DNA from: a virus
Virus record (IMG/VR): IMGVR_UViG_3300025636_000025
Span: 1 to 28,075 of that record
Reading direction: 5' to 3' (one strand)
DNA: 28,075 bases
Positions 1 to 8,416 of this stretch are shown piece after piece. Under the pieces are notes generated by a model that was not told the origin of the DNA, searched no databases, and worked only from the letters and a program-made list of their open reading frames with translations. Position numbers and translations under genes: made by a program. Numbering within the stretch: the stretch's first letter is position 1; every line of letters begins with the position of its first letter.

Positions 1-1
1 A

Positions 2-334
2 GAATCTGAAAAAGTAGCAGTTATAGATTATACTCTTATTAAAAGCAAATTAATTAAGGCAGATCCTTATGAGAATATACCACATGATTCAATTATTGGA
101 TTAAATATTATTAATATGCTAAAATCTTGTTTTTCAGGTAAAAAGGAAATAGATACTATAGTATATTCATTTCTAAATATGAATTTAGAAACTGTAACTA
201 ATTTTAAAGATTTGATTAATACACATACTGATGGTAAACACACTATGGTTTTAAATGTATTAAACATGGATCAAGTACCCGATAAAAACATTTTAAATAA
301 GTTTGACTGTGTTAAATTTATAGACAATGATTAA
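2..334 (+). CDS. Unknown phage protein, 5'-truncated by the window edge
   Basis: An open frame runs from the first complete codon at position 2 to the TAA ending at 334, giving 110 residues with no stop, so the gene very probably begins upstream of the window. An internal ATG at 116 exists, but there is no reason to prefer it because the frame stays open to the edge. The protein is mixed charged and hydrophobic, with no signal peptide, membrane segment or motif I recognise. Its stop overlaps the next gene's start by 8 bases, which suggests translational coupling. Its position just before tube and hub genes fits a tail-assembly or chaperone role, but that is inference from context only. Confidence 0.7.
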   Translation, partial: ESEKVAVIDYTLIKSKLIKADPYENIPHDSIIGLNIINMLKSCFSGKKEIDTIVYSFLNMNLETVTNFKDLINTHTDGKHTMVLNVLNMDQVPDKNILNKFDCVKFIDND

Positions 335-917
335 ACATAGACTTTTCAGTAAGGGTGAATATATCCACGCCCTTATTTCAAATGCCAGACATTCTAACAT
401 AGTTTTCCCTGTTCGAGCACTCATATATGACGTTAAGTTTGACGATATAATGCCACAATATAAGATTAAAATAGTTAAGTTTTATGATGATCTTAATTTT
501 TTAAAGAGGTATTTATTTGGCATGAAATTTAATAGAGATTTTGATAGTAATAGTATTACTAAATTTAAATTAAATAGGCAAAAATACAAAACACGAGAAC
601 AGTTTCAAAAACATATTGATGCCAATGAAGAAACCTATTTCGTTGTCGTAGATTCTGTGATGTGTACCAAATCATATAACCAAATTTCAGAGTTATATAA
701 TAACATACAAGACTTTTTAATTGAAAAGTCAATCAAAGATCTTTATGAAATGGTTAATAGATCATCATATTCTAAAGGTCAATATCACTATAAATCTAGG
801 GGTATTTTCGAAGCACACTTAAAAAAGTTTCTAGGTGATCGAGTTCCAGAGGATCCAAAATATTTTGATAAACTATTATTTAGACCTGATAGCAAAGAGT
901 TGGATGAAACTGACTAA
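327..917 (+). CDS. Unknown 196-residue phage protein
   Basis: The ATG at 327 overlaps the end of the preceding gene by 8 bases (ATGATTAA), so the two are probably translated together. The protein is soluble-looking, basic and aromatic-rich. Residues about 30-70 look beta-rich (a VRALIYDVKFDDIMPQYKI stretch) and residues about 115-175 look helical. I see no catalytic signature, signal peptide or membrane helix and do not recognise the family. It ends 41 bases before the next gene, a gap holding a candidate promoter, so it may close an upstream transcription unit. The gene is certain; the function is unknown. Confidence 0.75.
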   Translation: MIKHRLFSKGEYIHALISNARHSNIVFPVRALIYDVKFDDIMPQYKIKIVKFYDDLNFLKRYLFGMKFNRDFDSNSITKFKLNRQKYKTREQFQKHIDANEETYFVVVDSVMCTKSYNQISELYNNIQDFLIEKSIKDLYEMVNRSSYSKGQYHYKSRGIFEAHLKKFLGDRVPEDPKYFDKLLFRPDSKELDETD

Positions 918-925
918 ATAAACTA

Positions 926-936
926 GAATATATACA
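926..936 (+). promoter_or_regulatory. Candidate phage late promoter (GAATATATACA)
   Basis: This is one of six similar ATATATA-type motifs in short intergenic gaps of this window. It lies 22 bases before the ATG at 959, in a gap that separates the two unknown genes from the baseplate module. It resembles in style, though not in exact sequence, the short AT-only late promoter of T4 (TATAAATA). The AT-rich background weakens the inference. Confidence 0.4.
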
Positions 937-958
937 ATAAAATAAGTTGTATATTAAT

Positions 959-2632
959 ATGAGTATTTCACTACCTAGTTTTGATTTAGAAAATCCAGAA
1001 GGTGCTAACCAAGAATTTTTAGATGGAATTTTAGAACCATTACGTGATAAAACTAATGAGTTGAAATCTGAAAATCCACCTAGCAATGGTGAAGTCGCAG
1101 GTACGAGTAATACTACTAGTCAGACAAATACTCCTGTTAAAAATGAAGAGATTTATTATACTGATGAATTTGAATCGGTTTCATATAAAACACCAGAAGG
1201 CGCAGATGTTAGTATGGGTAAAAAACCCACATCTACTTTTAATAAATTTGCACTTATTGACTTTAGAGGAAATCCATTAATTGCTGAAGGTGGTAAAGGT
1301 GAAAACTCTAAATTTTACAATAAAATAGATTTAAATACTTTACAAAACCCAACTGCTACTAATATAATTACAACTACTAGTAAATGTGGTGGGAAGGGAT
1401 ATAACTATAGTTACTCTGATTTTGCATTGGCTAAATATTTTGGTAAAATACCTAACAATATGATGATAACACTAAGGCGTTTTGCATATCCAGCACCTGA
1501 TGATATTATTAGCCCAAAGGCAACCAATGGTAAAGGTGAAACCAATATTGATGTTTCACAACCGGATTTAGCCAGAGCTATTACATTTTTAGGAGAAGAA
1601 CCTGGAAATAATTTAGCAGATATTATTAAGTTTTCACACGGATTTAATTGGAAAAATGCAGAAGCACAAGTTCAAACATTACAATCACAGCGAGGTGCTC
1701 GTAGTGGTATTCTTGGAAATAAAATTAATTCAAACAGATTTTTAAGAGCAGCTGCAAATTCTGCAAACGGTAAATCTGGATACGATGATGCTGTTTCAAA
1801 GGCAAACGCGGGTTTTGATGCTTTTAGTAATACATATCCAAACCATGTATATGGTCCTCTTAATGTTATAAAAGAAGTAGTTGTTAGAGAGCAAGGTTTA
1901 ACATTTTCACAAGAATTTACACTTAAATTTCAATATAATTTAAAATCTTTAGAAGGTGCTAATCCTAAAATTTTAATGTTAGATCAATTAGCAAATATTT
2001 TAGCACTAACATATAATAATGCACCATTTTGGGGAGGTGATGTTAGATATATTGGCGACGGTAGTGTTGCAAAACCCCTTGGTGATATTAAGAAAATACA
2101 ATCTGGTGATTTTGGTGGATTTTTAGCTGGTGTTATGAAAGATTTAGGTGGTACTGCTAAGAACTTATTTAATGATGCTAAAAAAATTACTTCGGGTGAT
2201 AGTAAATTTTTAAACAATATAGTTGGAGGTGGTTTAATGGAACTTTTAAATTCACCACAAGGTGGACAAGCAGTTCAATCACTTTTAACAGGTGATCCTA
2301 CTGGGCAATGGCATGTTACTGTTGGAAATCCATTAAATCCAATTATGGTTTTAGGTAATTTAGTGTGTACTAATACTGAAATTAATTTTGAAGGACCAAT
2401 GGGAATTCAAGATTTTCCAGAAAAATTAGTAGTATCAATAACTTTAAAACCTGGGCGCCCTAGGGATAAAGCAGAAATTGAAAGTATGTTTAATGCCGGT
2501 CGCGGTAGATTTTATATCCAACCAGCAGATGCACCTAGTTTAGATCAGGTTACAGATATTAGTGCATACGGTAATGCAGATAGAACAAGTGATAAATACA
2601 CTAATGAATTCAAAAAAATTGGTTTAGGATAG
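959..2632 (+). CDS. Baseplate/tail-tube-associated structural protein (gp48/gp54-type tube initiator candidate)
   Basis: The frame stays open back to a TTG at 947, but the ATG at 959 is the likelier start, giving 557 residues. The first ~65 residues are acidic and rich in Ser, Thr, Asn and Pro, probably disordered. Two conserved-looking stretches stand out. Residues ~312-360 contain GLTFSQEFTLKFQYNLKSL and an aromatic NAPFWGG segment. Residues ~444-520 contain WHVTVGNPLNPIMVLGNL followed by a DFP...GRPRDKAEIESMFN segment. I associate this last arrangement with baseplate or tube-cap proteins of large contractile-tailed phages. Its place at the head of the hub module supports a role at the tube/baseplate junction. 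The structural assignment is fairly secure; the exact T4 equivalent is inference. Confidence 0.6.
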   Translation: MSISLPSFDLENPEGANQEFLDGILEPLRDKTNELKSENPPSNGEVAGTSNTTSQTNTPVKNEEIYYTDEFESVSYKTPEGADVSMGKKPTSTFNKFALIDFRGNPLIAEGGKGENSKFYNKIDLNTLQNPTATNIITTTSKCGGKGYNYSYSDFALAKYFGKIPNNMMITLRRFAYPAPDDIISPKATNGKGETNIDVSQPDLARAITFLGEEPGNNLADIIKFSHGFNWKNAEAQVQTLQSQRGARSGILGNKINSNRFLRAAANSANGKSGYDDAVSKANAGFDAFSNTYPNHVYGPLNVIKEVVVREQGLTFSQEFTLKFQYNLKSLEGANPKILMLDQLANILALTYNNAPFWGGDVRYIGDGSVAKPLGDIKKIQSGDFGGFLAGVMKDLGGTAKNLFNDAKKITSGDSKFLNNIVGGGLMELLNSPQGGQAVQSLLTGDPTGQWHVTVGNPLNPIMVLGNLVCTNTEINFEGPMGIQDFPEKLVVSITLKPGRPRDKAEIESMFNAGRGRFYIQPADAPSLDQVTDISAYGNADRTSDKYTNEFKKIGLG

Positions 2633-2633
2633 G

Positions 2634-3143
2634 ATGGATTTTAAAATATTAAATAATAAGCAGATACTTGGAGATAAATTGAGAATGACTGAACCTATCA
2701 TTATTTTTAATGATAATACTCAAGTTATAGCAACACATACTGTAACTCAAGATGAAATAGGTAGAATTGATTTAATCGCTAATGCTTATTATAGAGATAT
2801 TGATAATGCTGAATTAATATTAAAGTATAATAGCATCTCTAATCCATTTTCAATAAATGAAGGTGATGTTTTATTAATACCAGATGATCAATTCCCATTA
2901 GTAAAATGGAAGCGAGTAAATCCAATGGCCTCTGAAGAGATTTCAGAACTAGATATACGTGATCAATTTATTAATAGTAAAAGATTAACTGAGCGTGATG
3001 CAAAAAGAGTTGAATACTTGAAACGAAAAGCAGCTCAAAAAGCAAATGGGTCTAAAGAAATAGTACCACCTAATATTTTAAAACCAGGTGAGAAGAATAT
3101 CATAATAGAAAACGGTAAGATAAACATTAATGGCACTAGGTAA
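2634..3143 (+). CDS. LysM-like baseplate protein (gp53/gpX-like)
   Basis: Residues ~34-84 have the shape of a LysM module: a THTVTQDE start, a helix with IANAYYRDIDNAELILKYN, then NPFSINEGDVLLIP. This matches the usual pattern of GD...IA..YY, a helix ending in a KYN-type motif, and a closing IxxGxxLxIP strand. Small LysM-bearing proteins are standard in contractile baseplates, for example T4 gp53 and P2 gpX. The C-terminal half is charged and probably extended. The start lies one base after the previous stop, and the end overlaps the hub gene by 14 bases, implying tight coupling. It probably binds other baseplate subunits rather than peptidoglycan, as known for tail LysM proteins; that part is inference. 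Confidence 0.75.
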   Translation: MDFKILNNKQILGDKLRMTEPIIIFNDNTQVIATHTVTQDEIGRIDLIANAYYRDIDNAELILKYNSISNPFSINEGDVLLIPDDQFPLVKWKRVNPMASEEISELDIRDQFINSKRLTERDAKRVEYLKRKAAQKANGSKEIVPPNILKPGEKNIIIENGKININGTR

Positions 3144-4611
3144 TCATATACTTACAATAACAGAACCTACAATTAAATTAGATGAACTTGAATTTGAATC
3201 ATTTAATGAAGAGGGTGGTGATAATAATACGAGCCGTGGTTACGGATTTGATGGTACTCCGTTTATAATGATTAATGGGTACGATTTTAGAGATGAAGCT
3301 ATTAAAAGCTTAGAAATTAGAGTTGATGGAATGATCCCTACAATTGAATTAACAATCGTAGATACTGAAGGTCAATTTAATATCGATACATTTCCTAGAG
3401 ATGGTGATGTTATTAATCTAAGAATAGCAGCTAGGCAAGAAGAACAATATAAGGATATGCGAATAGACTTTGATATTGATCGAGTTGATAGTCCTAAACG
3501 TTCTGCAGTTGAACAAGGATTGGGTGGTGGAAAATATAGTTTCTCTGGGAGAATGAAAGTTCCTGGTTTATATGCCGAGGATTGCAAGAGCTACGATGCT
3601 GGAACTTCGTTAGATCACTTAGAGATGATAGCTACTGATTTAGAATTAGGTTTAGCTACTAATATAGATGCATCAGATGACTCTATGAATTTAGTAGTTG
3701 CATATGAACCGATAATTGAAACGATACAAGATTTAGTGAAACACTCTTATGTTGGTGAAGAAAGCTTTCAAACAGTCGGAATAGATCCTTATTACTATAT
3801 AAACTATGTAGATATGAATGCTCTTTTAAATTCAGAAGAAGACTTTGAAGATATTATTATGAATAATATTGAAAACTTTAATGATACCCTTAGAGATGAT
3901 AATAGTTCAAATGAAATTAAAGGTGAGTTATTATTAAGTAATCATCCAAAATATGAATCAACAAATGCACATATTTTAAGATTTAACTTAAATAATAAAA
4001 GTGGTTCTAAAGTTAAAAAGAACGGTTATAAAAGAACGTTGCAATTTTTTGAAAATGATTCAGAAGAAGGTTTAGTTAGTTTTGATATTGAGCCATTAAG
4101 CTCTAATCAAATGAAAGATATTGAAGAGCCGTTAAAAGGTCGCCGAGATGAAGAGCGATATAAAAAGGAGGTTAAATTCAAGTATATGGGTAGAAAAAAC
4201 ACAGATCCAGATACTTCAAATACTCATTTAAATTATACATTTGCTGAAATACATAATAAACAAAATTTAGAAGAGTTAGATAAACTATCATTAACAGTTG
4301 AACTACCAGCTTTTAATCCATCATTGCACAGATTTCAAAAAGTACCGGTAGCAATTTATAATGGTACTGATTCTCAAGTACGAGCAGATGCTTTATTAAA
4401 AGAAGGTAAAAGTGAAAGGGGATTTGAGTCACAGCCAGCAACCGATGATTCAGATAAATTATCTGATGGAACTGCAATAGATAGTTTTTTAAGCGGTTTT
4501 TATGTAATTGGTAGTATCATTTATAGATACAGTAGTAAAACCCAAAAGATATCACAAGAATTGAATCTATTAAGAAGAGAATGGCCAAGTAGAAGTAATA
4601 ATCTTGGTTAA
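3130..4611 (+). CDS. Baseplate hub protein (gp27 / gpD-like)
   Basis: This 493-residue protein has hub-like features. Residues ~45-100 (FIMINGYDFRDEAIKSLEIR, then IPTIELTIVDTEG and a GDVINLRI strand) match the first beta-barrel of gp27/gpD/VgrG-type hubs. There, a small deviation from the tube axis and a displacement term set up the central ring. Residues ~160-235 hold a helix-rich section with EPIIETIQDLVKHSYVGEES and a tyrosine-rich strand, as in the second hub domain. The C-terminus continues with beta strands and an RYSSKTQKISQELNLLRREW tail. The gene directly precedes a tube-like protein and the OB spike, the expected hub-spike neighbourhood. It overlaps the LysM gene by 14 bases. Confidence 0.75.
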   Translation: MALGNHILTITEPTIKLDELEFESFNEEGGDNNTSRGYGFDGTPFIMINGYDFRDEAIKSLEIRVDGMIPTIELTIVDTEGQFNIDTFPRDGDVINLRIAARQEEQYKDMRIDFDIDRVDSPKRSAVEQGLGGGKYSFSGRMKVPGLYAEDCKSYDAGTSLDHLEMIATDLELGLATNIDASDDSMNLVVAYEPIIETIQDLVKHSYVGEESFQTVGIDPYYYINYVDMNALLNSEEDFEDIIMNNIENFNDTLRDDNSSNEIKGELLLSNHPKYESTNAHILRFNLNNKSGSKVKKNGYKRTLQFFENDSEEGLVSFDIEPLSSNQMKDIEEPLKGRRDEERYKKEVKFKYMGRKNTDPDTSNTHLNYTFAEIHNKQNLEELDKLSLTVELPAFNPSLHRFQKVPVAIYNGTDSQVRADALLKEGKSERGFESQPATDDSDKLSDGTAIDSFLSGFYVIGSIIYRYSSKTQKISQELNLLRREWPSRSNNLG

Positions 4612-4631
4612 GAAAAAGGAATAAATAATAC

Positions 4632-5816
4632 ATGGCAGATTTTAAAAACATCACAGACTTTAGAAAAGCAAAGACTAGTCAGTTCCCATACCAGGATCCG
4701 ACTTATTTGTCATTTGTTATCTTGTTTGATTATAATGATAGATCAAATTCACCTCTTTTTTCAGGACCTGCTGAAGATTTTTTAAAAAAATTAGCTGATG
4801 GGAATGATAATACTGCATCATATTATGCTGGTAAACTAGCAGCCTTTAGAGAATTTAAAAAAGCTTTAAAAACTATTAACACTGAAATGCCATGGTATTG
4901 GCAAAGCTTAGGTGGATTGGAAAGATTACAACAATTTGATCCAATGAACGCTTATTGGGGAGGCGATGATGCTAAATTAACTATCGGGACTTTAGAATCA
5001 TTAAATTTACCAATCGCAGGTTTAATGCATTTATATAGAAAGGCTTGTTTTGATGAAAATAAATGGAATTGGGTAATACCAGGAAACTTACGTAAATTTA
5101 GAATGTACGTTTATGTAACCGAGGTTCGTAAAATTAAAAATCTATCTAAACCAACACTTAACGGTATTAAGGCTAATACTGCTTTAAAGAATTTCCCTGA
5201 TAATATAAAACCTAGTATTGATATTGAAAATGCAAACGCAGGTATATCTGGTTCTGCCGGTAGACCTTTTTTCATGTTTGGATTAGGTCACTGTGAATTT
5301 GATATAGCATCTGGTGTTACTCCATTTGCAGATTTACAAAAATCACCAACCGATAGTGCTGTAAATGAGGTTGTAATTAGTTATGAATCATCTAACCCTA
5401 TTGAAGCTCGTGTTTTAAATGGTATTATAGAAGATTTAAAACCAGATAATCTTTCACCTGCCCATGAAAGTGAAGACTATTCAGCCGATAATTTAAATGA
5501 TTATGTTAATGATAAAATTAATAAAAAGGCGGGTGAATTAAAAGATAGAGCAACACAAGATTTAAAAATACTTGGAGAACAAAAAAAGAATGAATTAGTT
5601 CAAGCTGCTAGAAATTTAACAGTTAACAGAATACCTAGTATTGACAATATTTATCAAAATGTAGTTAGAGGTATTGACGGGGCGACCGATGTGACTGGTT
5701 TAAGAGGAAACATTGGAACTAACATTCAAGAAAACCTTTTTGGTAAATCAGGTGATTCTATTAGTGATTCTTTAAATAATGCAGCACAGAACTCATTAGG
5801 TAATGTATTTGATTAA
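4632..5816 (+). CDS. Tube-fold baseplate protein (second gp48/gp54-type candidate)
   Basis: The protein has 394 residues. Residues 25-34 (YLSFVILFDY) begin a beta strand. PWYWQSL (87-92), DDAKLTIGTLESLNL (112-126) and PGNLRKFRMYVYVTEVRKI (150-168) form a pattern I associate with tube-like proteins of large contractile phages. The C-terminal third (~285-345) is charged and helical, a possible coiled coil, followed by a Gly/Asn/Ser-rich tail. It sits between hub and spike genes. An AAGGA 11 bases before the ATG is one of the very few Shine-Dalgarno-like sequences in the window, though the spacing is long. Its stop overlaps the next start in TAATG. Tube initiator is inference; structural protein is secure. 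Confidence 0.6.
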   Translation: MADFKNITDFRKAKTSQFPYQDPTYLSFVILFDYNDRSNSPLFSGPAEDFLKKLADGNDNTASYYAGKLAAFREFKKALKTINTEMPWYWQSLGGLERLQQFDPMNAYWGGDDAKLTIGTLESLNLPIAGLMHLYRKACFDENKWNWVIPGNLRKFRMYVYVTEVRKIKNLSKPTLNGIKANTALKNFPDNIKPSIDIENANAGISGSAGRPFFMFGLGHCEFDIASGVTPFADLQKSPTDSAVNEVVISYESSNPIEARVLNGIIEDLKPDNLSPAHESEDYSADNLNDYVNDKINKKAGELKDRATQDLKILGEQKKNELVQAARNLTVNRIPSIDNIYQNVVRGIDGATDVTGLRGNIGTNIQENLFGKSGDSISDSLNNAAQNSLGNVFD

Positions 5817-6532
5817 TGAACGATAACGAACTATATAAAGACAATTTAAGAGATACTCATTGGTTAGGTGAGGTAGTTGATAATGCAGATCCTAAAAACT
5901 TAGGACGTTGCCGTATTAAAGTATATGGTAAATTTGACCAATTACCAGATGAAGCTATTCCATGGGCCACTTCAATGACTCGAGATCATGTTGGTTCACA
6001 TGCAATTCCTAATATAGGAACTATTGTGGCAGTTCGTTTTGACAATGGTAATTTATATCACCCAGAATATTGGTTTCAAATTAATCAAAGTAAAGCATTA
6101 AAAGAGGATATACTAGATCAATCAGAAGCTGCTCAAGATGTAGTTTCATTAGTTTATGATGAAGTTCGTAACATTAGAATCTATCATTCACCAGAAGATG
6201 GACTGGTAATTGCTAGAGGGTCTGGTGCTAAAGAGCGACCATTGATTCAAATTGATGAACAAGGCTTTATCAAAATAACAACTGATGAAAAGATATTCTT
6301 AGATGCTGGTAATGTATTTCTTTCTAATACAGGTGAAGATTCTGAAGATGAAACTGAACCAGTAGTTCGAGGTGGATCATTACAAGAATGGTTACAAAAA
6401 TTATTGGATGATTATCAAAATCACTTTCATCCAACCGGTGTTGGTCCTTCTGGACCTCCAGCCGCTCCAACTCCTATTACTATTAGTGAATTGAGTAGCA
6501 CACATGAAGATTATCAGCAGCGAAATAAGTAG
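5816..6532 (+). CDS. Baseplate spike, gp5/gpV-like OB-fold protein without a lysozyme domain
   Basis: Residues ~15-88 form the phage spike OB domain: WLGEVVDNADPKNLGRCRIK, an IPWATSM strand, then IPNIGTIVAVRFDNGNLYHPEYWF. This matches gp5/gpV N-terminal domains (VxDxxDPxxLGRxRV...P..GtxVxvxF.dgd...P). Residues ~115-180 are short alternating strands, as expected for a trimeric beta-helix needle. Near the end, GGSLQEWLQKLLDDYQNHFH is followed by PTGVGPSGPP. The His-Phe-His at 203-205 could bind a metal ion near the tip, as in other spikes. At 238 residues there is no room for the lysozyme domain of T4 gp5, so wall digestion must come from elsewhere. The start overlaps the previous stop by one base. 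Confidence 0.85.
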   Translation: MNDNELYKDNLRDTHWLGEVVDNADPKNLGRCRIKVYGKFDQLPDEAIPWATSMTRDHVGSHAIPNIGTIVAVRFDNGNLYHPEYWFQINQSKALKEDILDQSEAAQDVVSLVYDEVRNIRIYHSPEDGLVIARGSGAKERPLIQIDEQGFIKITTDEKIFLDAGNVFLSNTGEDSEDETEPVVRGGSLQEWLQKLLDDYQNHFHPTGVGPSGPPAAPTPITISELSSTHEDYQQRNK

Positions 6533-6545
6533 TATATATAATCTA
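6533..6545 (+). promoter_or_regulatory. Candidate phage late promoter (TATATATAATCTA)
   Basis: This motif starts directly after the spike stop codon at 6530-6532 and lies 15 bases before the ATG at 6561. It shares the TATATA core and a following A-N-C/T with the other five motifs. The gap is short and AT-only, so chance is a real alternative. Confidence 0.35.
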
Positions 6546-6560
6546 TAAAATCAATATATC

Positions 6561-8360
6561 ATGCCGGCACAATGGCCCAAATTTGTAAATAACGTCTCTA
6601 AAAAATTAGAATCTAGGAGCGCAGAGAGTATGGGATTTCCCCCAAATACTCCAGAAATAGGAGACTTCGCTATTTTTTTAGCCAATGAATATTTTACAGC
6701 CGTTGGTCAATCTCAAACTACTTTTGGAAATACACATGTTGCTGGACAAAAGCCTATTTTAGAAAAGGGATTCGATAAAGCCTTCAAAGAAATTTATGAA
6801 AATGAAACAATTAAGTTTGAGGATAAATTTGAAATGAATTCCTTTGCTGATTTTTTTGAACCGCTTCCTAATATTGATTATGATTTTGATCCACTTTGTG
6901 AAATAGAAGAATGGACCAAAGAAAACCAAGATACTTTAACCAAATTTAAATTTTATTCACTTTTTTCATCAACATGCCCAGTATCTAAAGAACTTGATTT
7001 TTATGCGGGTATTGATTTTAACAAGATGATAGAACAAAATAGTTCGGATGCAAATTTAGCTATTCAAAATAGTAATGATGGTATTTTATATGCTACTATG
7101 ACTATTTCAAACTTTACTAAAGATGTTGGATACGATTTTAGATTTGATATAAATGGTGTAATACAACCTGTTTTAAGTCCAGATTCTGATGGTGTTTTAC
7201 AAGTTAGAATAGACAATACACCAGGGACATATACATATACATTTAAGGATGTTTTAGACAAAGATGGTAAGATTATTAAAGAAATAAATAAAAGTGCCAC
7301 AGTTGAAATAAATGATAGCGGTGAAGTTGTAAATACCACTGAAATTACAGATCCAGGTGCTGGTAGAGAACCTAGACCATTAATACCTGAAATGACCAGA
7401 GAAGAAATAATAGAAATATTAGCTACTAGAATTTTATATCAAAATGATAATACTACTGATTTTAGAGATTGGGTAGATCGTTTAGATATTGGTCCTAATA
7501 ATAAATTAGGTAAAGATATTATTAAAAAAGTTAATGAATTAATAGAAGATTACTACCAGGCTCAAGAAAAACTATTAAATGCAATACTTACAGATGTAGA
7601 TGCTTTTAATAGATTAAAAGCTACTCAAAATCAACAAGTAACTGCTCGAAAAAAATTAGATAAATTACGAGATAAGATTCCTACACTTCAACAATTAGGA
7701 TTAGCTATTGAAAATCCACTAAATGAATATATTTTTCAAAGTGAACATAAAGATGCACCAGATAATATTCCAGATTGGCTAACACCAGAAAATTATATTT
7801 GTAAATTTACATATATTAAATCCATAGATGGTAATTTAAATACTACCGGTAATAATAATTTAAATTATGTGGGTGAAGCTCGTAGGCTAAATCAGAAGGT
7901 AAAAGCATATAAAGAGGAAAAAAAGAAATGGTGGGATTTACTCAGAAAATGGGGTAATTCAAAAAATACCACCACTGAGAATGAAACTATAATAAATGGT
8001 GATGGATATAATATGATGGCCAAAGCAATCATAGATTATTGGAAAAGTACAGCCGTGCAGCCATTTAAGAATTCACCGCCAGTACCTCCATGTAATGTAC
8101 CACCACCATTAGGTGGAATTTACGCTCCAATATATTATGGTTCTGAATCTGCTTTAGCAAATGATTTAAGAAGAGCTTGGAATACTGGGAAAAGTTTTGG
8201 TAAATTACCATTAACTCCAGTGGCTTCAAAAGCAGTAGCTTCGGCAGTTTCAGTGGCTTGTGCTAAACATTTATTACAATTAAAATTTTTATATCTAGGA
8301 GGTATATCTACTCCAGTAGGTCCAGTTCCTATGGTTGGCTTTGTACCACTAGTAATTTAA
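6561..8360 (+). CDS. Large baseplate/virion structural protein with an Ig-like insert
   Basis: The protein has 599 residues and I do not recognise its family. It has several regions. Residues 1-165 are acidic and aromatic-rich. Residues ~177-250 form an Ig/PKD-like beta sandwich (YATMTISNFTKDVGYDFRFD, ending in a TPGTYTYTFKDV strand). Residues ~320-365 form a coiled-coil-like helix, and a charged linker follows. At ~505-528 is a proline-rich segment (SPPVPPCNVPPPLGG). The last 30 residues are a hydrophobic Gly/Pro/Val-rich tail with no charged residues. Position between spike and wedge modules makes a baseplate component likely. Ig-like inserts are common on exposed phage surfaces, where they are thought to bind weakly to sugars; applying that here is inference. 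Confidence 0.6.
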   Translation: MPAQWPKFVNNVSKKLESRSAESMGFPPNTPEIGDFAIFLANEYFTAVGQSQTTFGNTHVAGQKPILEKGFDKAFKEIYENETIKFEDKFEMNSFADFFEPLPNIDYDFDPLCEIEEWTKENQDTLTKFKFYSLFSSTCPVSKELDFYAGIDFNKMIEQNSSDANLAIQNSNDGILYATMTISNFTKDVGYDFRFDINGVIQPVLSPDSDGVLQVRIDNTPGTYTYTFKDVLDKDGKIIKEINKSATVEINDSGEVVNTTEITDPGAGREPRPLIPEMTREEIIEILATRILYQNDNTTDFRDWVDRLDIGPNNKLGKDIIKKVNELIEDYYQAQEKLLNAILTDVDAFNRLKATQNQQVTARKKLDKLRDKIPTLQQLGLAIENPLNEYIFQSEHKDAPDNIPDWLTPENYICKFTYIKSIDGNLNTTGNNNLNYVGEARRLNQKVKAYKEEKKKWWDLLRKWGNSKNTTTENETIINGDGYNMMAKAIIDYWKSTAVQPFKNSPPVPPCNVPPPLGGIYAPIYYGSESALANDLRRAWNTGKSFGKLPLTPVASKAVASAVSVACAKHLLQLKFLYLGGISTPVGPVPMVGFVPLVI

Positions 8361-8363
8361 TTA

Positions 8364-8376
8364 GATATATAATCAT
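8364..8376 (+). promoter_or_regulatory. Candidate promoter of the bS1-like gene (GATATATAATCAT)
   Basis: The motif begins three bases after the stop of the 599-residue protein gene and 53 bases before the ATG of the bS1-like gene, leaving the longest leader of the six candidates. The next gene ends in a strong terminator, so this motif and that terminator would bracket a one-gene transcription unit. An AT-only inverted repeat (TTAATA at 8385-8390 and TATTAA at 8394-8399) lies in the leader, but it is too weak to call a structure. Confidence 0.42.
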
Positions 8377-8416
8377 ATAATAACTTAATATTTTATTAAC
8401 CTTTAAATTAAAAAAA

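Noticed and set aside
310-334. Programmed frameshift joining the first two genes, as in tail-assembly chaperones
   Set aside because: The overlap is a plain ATGATTAA start/stop overlap with a good ATG, and no clear slippery heptamer was seen just before it.
947-958. TTG start adding four residues to the 557-residue protein
   Set aside because: The ATG at 959 is the better start; the TTG lies in the AT-rich gap after the candidate promoter and no ribosome-binding signal favours it.
1086-1280. Second + strand frame inside the first baseplate gene
   Set aside because: It lies wholly within the 557-residue gene, and its Leu/Ile/His-heavy composition is not protein-like.
8385-8399. Inverted repeat TTAATA/TATTAA in the bS1 leader as a terminator or operator
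   Set aside because: Only six A-T pairs, no T-run immediately after it and expected by chance in such AT-rich sequence.
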